Under the pieces are notes generated by a model, which searched no databases, had not been told where the DNA came from, and worked only from the letters and a program-made list of their open reading frames with translations. Below are positions 58,083-64,000 of a stretch of 64,000 nucleotides of DNA, one piece after another. Where the stretch lies: assembly GCA_019823025.1 (NCBI GenBank), contig CP081940.1, positions 1,178,001-1,242,000 on the forward strand. Direction: 5' to 3'. Within the stretch, counting starts at the first letter, position 1; the number at the start of each line of letters is the position of its first letter. A program made the position numbers and the translations under genes. Origin of the DNA: Methylophilales bacterium (GTDB lineage Bacteria; Pseudomonadota; Gammaproteobacteria; Burkholderiales; Methylophilaceae).

Positions 58083-58825
58083 TGGAAGTAGAAGTCGATT
58101 TGGAGAGAAGGTTTAGCGGCATTATACGACTTTATGGAGAAAAAAAATTTCGATTGATTCAGAATTGTCATATTTGTGTAGTAGGCATTGGCGGTGTAGG
58201 TTCATGGGTAGCCGAGTCTTTGGTAAGACACGGTGTTGGCAAAATAACGCTAATAGATATGGATCATATTGTTGAATCAAATATTAATCGCCAAATTCAT
58301 GCTCTCGATAGCACGGATGGCGAATCAAAAATAAAGGCTATGAAGGATCGAATCATAGATATCAATCCAACCTGCGTGGTGGATTGTGTTGATGATTTTT
58401 TAGAAGAATCAAATATTGAAAGTCATATATCGAGTAAATTTGATTTTATTATTGATGCAATTGATCAATCGAGTGTAAAAACAAGTTTAGCTGAATACTG
58501 CCAATCAAAGAATTTATCCCTGATAATGGTGGGTGGTGCAGGGGGCAGAGTCGATCCTGCGAGAATAAAAATAGCTGATCTTTCTAAAACCTTCGGAGAT
58601 CCATTATTAAGCAATATTCGAAAGCATTTTAATAAAAAAAATAAGCTATCAAAAAGTAAATACGAGATACCTACCATATTTTCTGATGAGCCTATTATCA
58701 AGTCTGATGCATGTGAAATTGATCAATCAGGAGGGGGTTTGAGTTGTGATGGATATGGCTCAAGCTTAAATATAACTGCCACAATGGCATTTTACGTCGT
58801 CGCTTATATCTTTTCAAAAATATAA
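58079..58825 (+). CDS. tcdA: tRNA threonylcarbamoyladenosine dehydratase TcdA (CsdL)
   Basis: E1-like ATP-dependent enzyme that cyclises t6A37 in tRNAs to ct6A. The nucleotide-binding motif GIGGVGSW is at residues 36-43. The N-terminus RFSGIIRLYGEKKF is characteristic, and DFIIDAIDQSSVKTSL follows in the ThiF/MoeB fold. Two start codons (ATG ATG) are adjacent; the first overlaps acpS. Length 248 aa is typical. E. coli TcdA works with a CsdA/CsdE sulfur system; whether the extra desulfurase here plays that part is unknown. Confidence 0.92.
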   Translation: MMEVEVDLERRFSGIIRLYGEKKFRLIQNCHICVVGIGGVGSWVAESLVRHGVGKITLIDMDHIVESNINRQIHALDSTDGESKIKAMKDRIIDINPTCVVDCVDDFLEESNIESHISSKFDFIIDAIDQSSVKTSLAEYCQSKNLSLIMVGGAGGRVDPARIKIADLSKTFGDPLLSNIRKHFNKKNKLSKSKYEIPTIFSDEPIIKSDACEIDQSGGGLSCDGYGSSLNITATMAFYVVAYIFSKI

Positions 58826-58837
58826 TCAGTTAAAAAA

Positions 58838-58866
58838 GTTGAAATAAATAAAACTGCCCCCATTAA
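58838..58866 (+). promoter_or_regulatory. Sigma-32-type heat-shock promoter for htpG
   Basis: GTTGAAA (58838-58844) followed after 13 nt by CCCCATTAA (58858-58866) matches the RpoH consensus, and its spacing equals that at grpE and dnaK. It lies 50 nt before the htpG ATG. Confidence 0.75.
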
Positions 58867-58915
58867 TAATAGCAATATTTAAATTAAATTTAATTCAATT
58901 AGGGATTTCAAGAAA

Positions 58916-60796
58916 ATGACAAAACAGAAAGAGACTTTAAGTTTCCAGGCTGAGGTAAAACAACTTTTACAACTGATGATTCACTCTCTTTATAGCAATA
59001 AAGAGATTGCAATACGTGAATTAATTTCTAATGCGAGTGATGCAGCAGATAAGCTTAGATTTGAAGCATTAGAAAAAAATGATCTTTATGAAAAAGACTC
59101 TGAGCTTAAAATTTGGGTAGATTTTGATAAAGATAAAAAAACGATCACTATTTCAGATAATGGTATCGGTATGACTCGTGACGATATTGTAAAAAATATC
59201 GGGACTATTGCTAAATCAGGCACAAAGGAATTTTTAAAAAAACTATCAGGCGATCAAGCTAAGGATGCGAATCTGATTGGTCAGTTTGGTGTCGGTTTTT
59301 ATTCAGCCTTTATTATTTCTGAGGAAGTCACCTTAGAATCAAGAAAAGCGGGTGCTAAAACTGGATCGAGATGGGTTTCAAAAGGAGATGGTGAGTTTAG
59401 CCTAGAATCTATTGATAAAAAATCAAGAGGCACATCTGTGATTTTAAGTCTTAAGAAAGACGCTGAAGAGTTTCTAGACGAATATAGACTTAAAGAAATT
59501 ATAAAAAAATACTCAGATCACATCACATTGCCGATTGTAATGAAAAAATTTGAGTTTAAGGATGGAAAATCAATTCGAACAGAGGAAGATGAAGTTGTAA
59601 ACGATGCTTCTGCTATTTGGGCGCGTAATAAAAAAGATATAAAACCAAAAGAGTACGAAGAGTTTTATAAAAATTTAACTTATGACCAAGAACCGCCATT
59701 ATCAATATTTCATAACCGAGTTGAAGGTAATCAAGAGTATATTTCTCTATTATTTATTCCAAGTAAAGCACCTTTTGATCTTTACGATAGAGATAAAGCG
59801 CAAGGCGTAAAACTTTATGCAAAGCGTATTTTCATTATGGAAGCAAATGAGAAACTCATTCCTCAATATTTAAGATTTATGAAGGGCGTTATTGATAGCA
59901 GTGACTTACCACTCAACGTATCAAGAGAAATTCTGCAAGACAGTAAAGCCCTTGAAAGTATTCGATCGGGAACGGTTAAAAAAACACTCACCGCGCTTGA
60001 GGATATGGCTAAGAAAAAACCAGATGATTTTAAAAAGTTTTGGTCAGAATTCGGCCTTGTATTAAAAGAGGGACCTGCTGAAGATTTTGCAAATAGAGAA
60101 AAAATTGCGGGATTACTTAGATTTGCGAGTACTTTTGACGAATCTGACGCACAAAGTGTTAGCTTGGCAGATTACATAAGCAGAATGAAGCCTGAACAAG
60201 AGGTTATTTACTATATAACGGCTGATTCCTTCTTAGCAGCTAAAAATAGCCCTCATCTTGAAATATTTAAAAAGAAAAAAATTGAAGTTTTACTTCTTGG
60301 AGATAGGGTTGATGAGTGGTTGATGTCTAATTTACCGGAAGTAAGTGGTAAAAAATTTCAGTCTATTGCAAAGGGTGATCTTGATTTAGGAAAACTTGAA
60401 GATGAATCAGAGAAGGTAGCTAAGAAAGATATTGAGGAAAAATCTAAAACCTTGGTCGAAAAAATAGCTAAATCACTTGGGGATAAAATTAAGGAAGTAA
60501 AGGTAACGCACCGCTTAACAGATTCACCGGCTTGTTTAGTTGTTGGTGAAAATGACATCTCAGGCAATTTAGAGAGGATTTTGAAGGCGGCAGGACAAAA
60601 CACACCGGATATTAAGCCTGTATTGGAAATCAATCCTGAGCATGCCCTAATTAAAAAACTCAGCGCTGAGAAAGATGGTAAGGCCTTTGATGAGTATTCA
60701 TCAGTGGTATTTGACCAGGCTTTAATCTCAGAAGGTGGGCAATTAGAAGACCCAGTTGGGTTCGTAAAAAGGATTAATGAATTACTCGTAAAATAA
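58916..60796 (+). CDS. htpG: Chaperone protein HtpG (Hsp90)
   Basis: Bacterial Hsp90 that remodels client proteins together with DnaK. The GHKL ATPase domain has ELISNASDAADKLRF (about residues 35-49), DNGIGMT near 81 and GQFGVGFYSAF near 120. The middle domain has PLNVSREILQ and the dimerisation domain ends FVKRINELLVK. Length 626 aa is normal. It has its own heat-shock promoter and no gene follows before the rrn operon. Confidence 0.98.
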   Translation: MTKQKETLSFQAEVKQLLQLMIHSLYSNKEIAIRELISNASDAADKLRFEALEKNDLYEKDSELKIWVDFDKDKKTITISDNGIGMTRDDIVKNIGTIAKSGTKEFLKKLSGDQAKDANLIGQFGVGFYSAFIISEEVTLESRKAGAKTGSRWVSKGDGEFSLESIDKKSRGTSVILSLKKDAEEFLDEYRLKEIIKKYSDHITLPIVMKKFEFKDGKSIRTEEDEVVNDASAIWARNKKDIKPKEYEEFYKNLTYDQEPPLSIFHNRVEGNQEYISLLFIPSKAPFDLYDRDKAQGVKLYAKRIFIMEANEKLIPQYLRFMKGVIDSSDLPLNVSREILQDSKALESIRSGTVKKTLTALEDMAKKKPDDFKKFWSEFGLVLKEGPAEDFANREKIAGLLRFASTFDESDAQSVSLADYISRMKPEQEVIYYITADSFLAAKNSPHLEIFKKKKIEVLLLGDRVDEWLMSNLPEVSGKKFQSIAKGDLDLGKLEDESEKVAKKDIEEKSKTLVEKIAKSLGDKIKEVKVTHRLTDSPACLVVGENDISGNLERILKAAGQNTPDIKPVLEINPEHALIKKLSAEKDGKAFDEYSSVVFDQALISEGGQLEDPVGFVKRINELLVK

Positions 60797-60820
60797 ATGT
60801 GAATTTAGGGCAGATAGTGT

Positions 60821-60850
60821 TTGACATTGATTTAATTACACTGCTATAAT
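60821..60850 (+). promoter_or_regulatory. rrn operon promoter
   Basis: TTGACA (60821-60826) and TATAAT (60845-60850) are both perfect, with an 18-nt spacer. A TGC before the -10 gives an extended -10. The next bases, TCGCGCTCCC, form a GC-rich discriminator, the hallmark of stringently controlled stable-RNA promoters. No second promoter was recognised. Confidence 0.9.
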
Positions 60851-60857
60851 TCGCGCT

Positions 60858-60879
60858 CCCTAACGTTATATACGTAGGG
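60858..60879 (+). other. Small stem-loop in the rrn leader
   Basis: CCCTA-a-CGT and ACG-TAGGG pair around a 5-nt loop at the predicted 5' end of the primary transcript. No T run follows, so it is not a terminator. It may protect the 5' end or help processing ahead of tRNA-fMet. Confidence 0.4.
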
Positions 60880-60908
60880 TTCAACAAAAGACTCGTTGAT
60901 TTATCGAT

Positions 60909-60985
60909 CGCGGGGTGGAGCAGTCTGGCAGCTCGTCGGGCTCATAACCCGAAGGTCACAGGTTCAAATCCTGTTCCCGCAACCA
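60909..60985 (+). tRNA. tRNA-fMet (CAT), initiator
   Basis: A 77-nt cloverleaf with encoded CCA. The anticodon is CAT in CTCATAA. Three initiator marks are present: an unpaired C1-A72, three G-C pairs (GGG/CCC) at the base of the anticodon stem, and a T arm ACAGG/CCTGT. It lies between the rrn promoter and 16S rRNA, so it is probably made from the rRNA transcript. Confidence 0.95.
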
Positions 60986-60997
60986 ACATCGATAATA

Positions 60998-61010
60998 GCT
61001 CTTTAACAAT
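60998..61010 (+). promoter_or_regulatory. boxA antitermination element upstream of 16S
   Basis: GCTCTTTAACAAT matches the rrn boxA consensus (TGCTCTTTAACA) bound by NusB/S10. It lies 12 nt after tRNA-fMet and about 230 nt before 16S. A second copy precedes 23S. Confidence 0.85.
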
Positions 61011-61015
61011 TTGAC

Positions 61016-61039
61016 AACTGATAAGTGTGGGTGCTTATA
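61016..61039 (+). other. 5' strand of the 16S rRNA processing stem
   Basis: This segment is complementary to 62798-62821 after the 16S gene over about 24 nt, with two mismatched or wobble positions. It would form the long RNase III stem that frees pre-16S. The matching enzyme, rnc, is also in the window. Confidence 0.85.
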
Positions 61040-61051
61040 GTTGAGATTAAA

Positions 61052-61086
61052 ATTAAAATTTTTCTGTTTACAGAAACAATTTTAAT
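61052..61086 (+). other. AU-rich hairpin in the 16S leader
   Basis: ATTAAAATTTTTCTG and CAGAAACAATTTTAAT pair around a TTTA loop with one bulge. It lies between boxA and 16S. The rest of the leader to 61237 shows no gene. Confidence 0.5.
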
Positions 61087-61237
61087 TCTCATATTAAGTG
61101 CTTACACTTTAAATTTGTGACAAGACCACACTGGTTAGTAATAACCAGTCAACCTTGAAAATGAATTTGAGAAAAAAGCATAAGCGATACAAATTGTTTT
61201 TCAATTTATTGAAAAGCAATAGTAATAAGTTAAGATT

Positions 61238-62782
<1,545 letters not shown>

Positions 62783-62797
62783 GAGAATAAATCTCTC

Positions 62798-62821
62798 TAT
62801 AAGCATTCACACTTATCAGTT
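62798..62821 (+). other. 3' strand of the 16S rRNA processing stem
   Basis: TATAAGCATTCACACTTATC and the next four bases pair with 61016-61039 to close the pre-16S stem, 18 nt after the mature 3' end. Confidence 0.85.
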
Positions 62822-62862
62822 GTTGGTAGCACAAAGAATTTTAGAAATTGGCCCTGTTTTAG

Positions 62863-62938
62863 GGTCTGTAGCTCAGCTGGTTAGAGCACCGTGTTGATAA
62901 CGCGGGGGTCGTTGGTTCGAGCCCAACCAGACCCACCA
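62863..62938 (+). tRNA. tRNA-Ile (GAT)
   Basis: A 76-nt cloverleaf with encoded CCA in the 16S-23S spacer. The acceptor stem GGGTCTG/CAGACCC is perfect. The anticodon GAT lies in TTGATAA, with stem CCGTG/CGCGG. The usual spacer tRNA pair Ile-Ala follows. Confidence 0.96.
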
Positions 62939-62963
62939 GTTTTATTGATATTCAACTTAAAAT

Positions 62964-63039
62964 GGGGGATTAGCTCAGCTGGGAGAGCACCTGCTTTGCA
63001 AGCAGGGGGTCATCGGTTCGATCCCGTTATCCTCCACCA
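62964..63039 (+). tRNA. tRNA-Ala (TGC)
   Basis: A 76-nt cloverleaf with encoded CCA. The acceptor stem GGGGGAT/ATCCTCC includes one G-T pair. The anticodon is TGC in TTTGCAA, with stem CCTGC/GCAGG. It lies 25 nt after tRNA-Ile. Confidence 0.96.
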
Positions 63040-63060
63040 ATTCTTTGTATAAAAAAGGTA

Positions 63061-63096
63061 AGCCTTAAGCGTTTATTAAATTAAATGTTTAAGGCT
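63061..63096 (+). other. Stem-loop in the tRNA-Ala to 23S spacer
   Basis: AGCCTTAAGCGTTT (63061-63074) pairs with AAATGTTTAAGGCT (63083-63096) over 14 bp including two G-U pairs. It lies directly before the second boxA and may help processing of the spacer tRNA. Confidence 0.6.
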
Positions 63097-63112
63097 AGCT
63101 TTTTAGCTAGTA

Positions 63113-63126
63113 TGTTCTTTAACAAT
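63113..63126 (+). promoter_or_regulatory. Second boxA element, upstream of 23S
   Basis: TGTTCTTTAACAAT differs from the first boxA by one base in its core and lies about 210 nt before 23S, the usual place for the spacer boxA. Confidence 0.82.
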
Positions 63127-63143
63127 ATGGAAGAAGTAAATTA

Positions 63144-63176
63144 GAAATCATAAGATTGTGATGAGATTATGATTTC
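63144..63176 (+). other. Perfect 10-bp inverted repeat in the 23S leader
   Basis: GAAATCATAA (63144-63153) is the exact reverse complement of TTATGATTTC (63167-63176), with a 13-nt loop. It is probably a structured part of the pre-23S leader. The remaining spacer to 63338 shows no gene. Confidence 0.6.
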
Positions 63177-63338
63177 AAATGGGTAATGATTGCAAAATCA
63201 AATACTAAATCAACACTTTGCATCTAAATTTTATATTTAGATAAAAAGAGTTTTTAAAGTAAGCTTTAGAAGAAACTATAATGACCGTCTCATGCGGGAA
63301 AACGTAAGTAAAAAAGGGCTTAGGTTTTAAAGTTATAG

Positions 63339-64000
<662 letters not shown>

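Overview
This window is from an AT-rich, tightly packed chromosome of a Gram-negative bacterium. The 16S rRNA, the gene order and the protein families point to Betaproteobacteria, most likely a streamlined Methylophilaceae lineage of the OM43 / 'Ca. Methylopumilus' kind. That assignment is inference from reading; no search was run. Signs of streamlining are overlapping or abutting genes, many TTG starts (carA, greA, ftsH, lysS, degP, hscB), convergent gene ends only 1-16 nt apart, and no insertion sequences, phage genes or CRISPR arrays.

Layout. 1-1.7 kb: tail of a probable M16 peptidase gene, rsmD, coaD, a 2[4Fe-4S] ferredoxin and gloA. 1.7-5.5 kb (minus strand): grpE, dnaK, dnaJ, with sigma-32-like promoters before grpE and dnaK. 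5.7-8.8 kb: Entner-Doudoroff genes edd and eda plus a HAD phosphatase. 8.8-13.4 kb (minus): hrcA, hemH, hldD, hldE. 13.5-19.4 kb and on to 28.7 kb: nadK, recN, (fur on minus), bamE, dapB, carAB, greA, a DUF4149-like membrane protein, (yhbY on minus), rlmE, ftsH, folP, glmM. 28.7-32.5 kb (minus): phosphate uptake genes pstS, pstC, pstA, pstB. 32.6-37.5 kb: prfB with its programmed frameshift, lysS, a beta-carbonic anhydrase and a porin. 37.5-44.6 kb (minus): iscR, a second cysteine desulfurase, iscS, iscU, iscA, hscB, hscA, fdx, with cysE upstream. 44.6-48.4 kb: trmJ, suhB, slyD, nadB. 48.5-58.8 kb (plus): rpoE, rseA, rseB, degP, lepA, lepB, rnc, era, recO, pdxJ, acpS, tcdA. 58.9 kb: htpG. 60.8-64 kb: an rRNA operon with initiator tRNA-fMet ahead of 16S, then tRNA-Ile, tRNA-Ala and the start of 23S.

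Regulation readable from the sequence is the most informative part. Three chaperone transcription units share TTGAA(A/T)-N13-CCC(A/C)AT(A/T)(T/A)A, a sigma-32-type promoter. pstS and the distant porin share nearly identical Pho boxes, which predicts a phosphate-starvation porin. iscR has a type 1 IscR site at its own promoter. rpoE has a GGAACTT sigma-E promoter. The rrn promoter has perfect TTGACA and TATAAT hexamers with a GC-rich discriminator.

I found no convincing undescribed system. The best leads are the Pho-box porin, the tandem cysteine desulfurases, the perfect hairpin just before dnaJ, the possible carA leader peptide, and the initiator tRNA inside the rrn leader.
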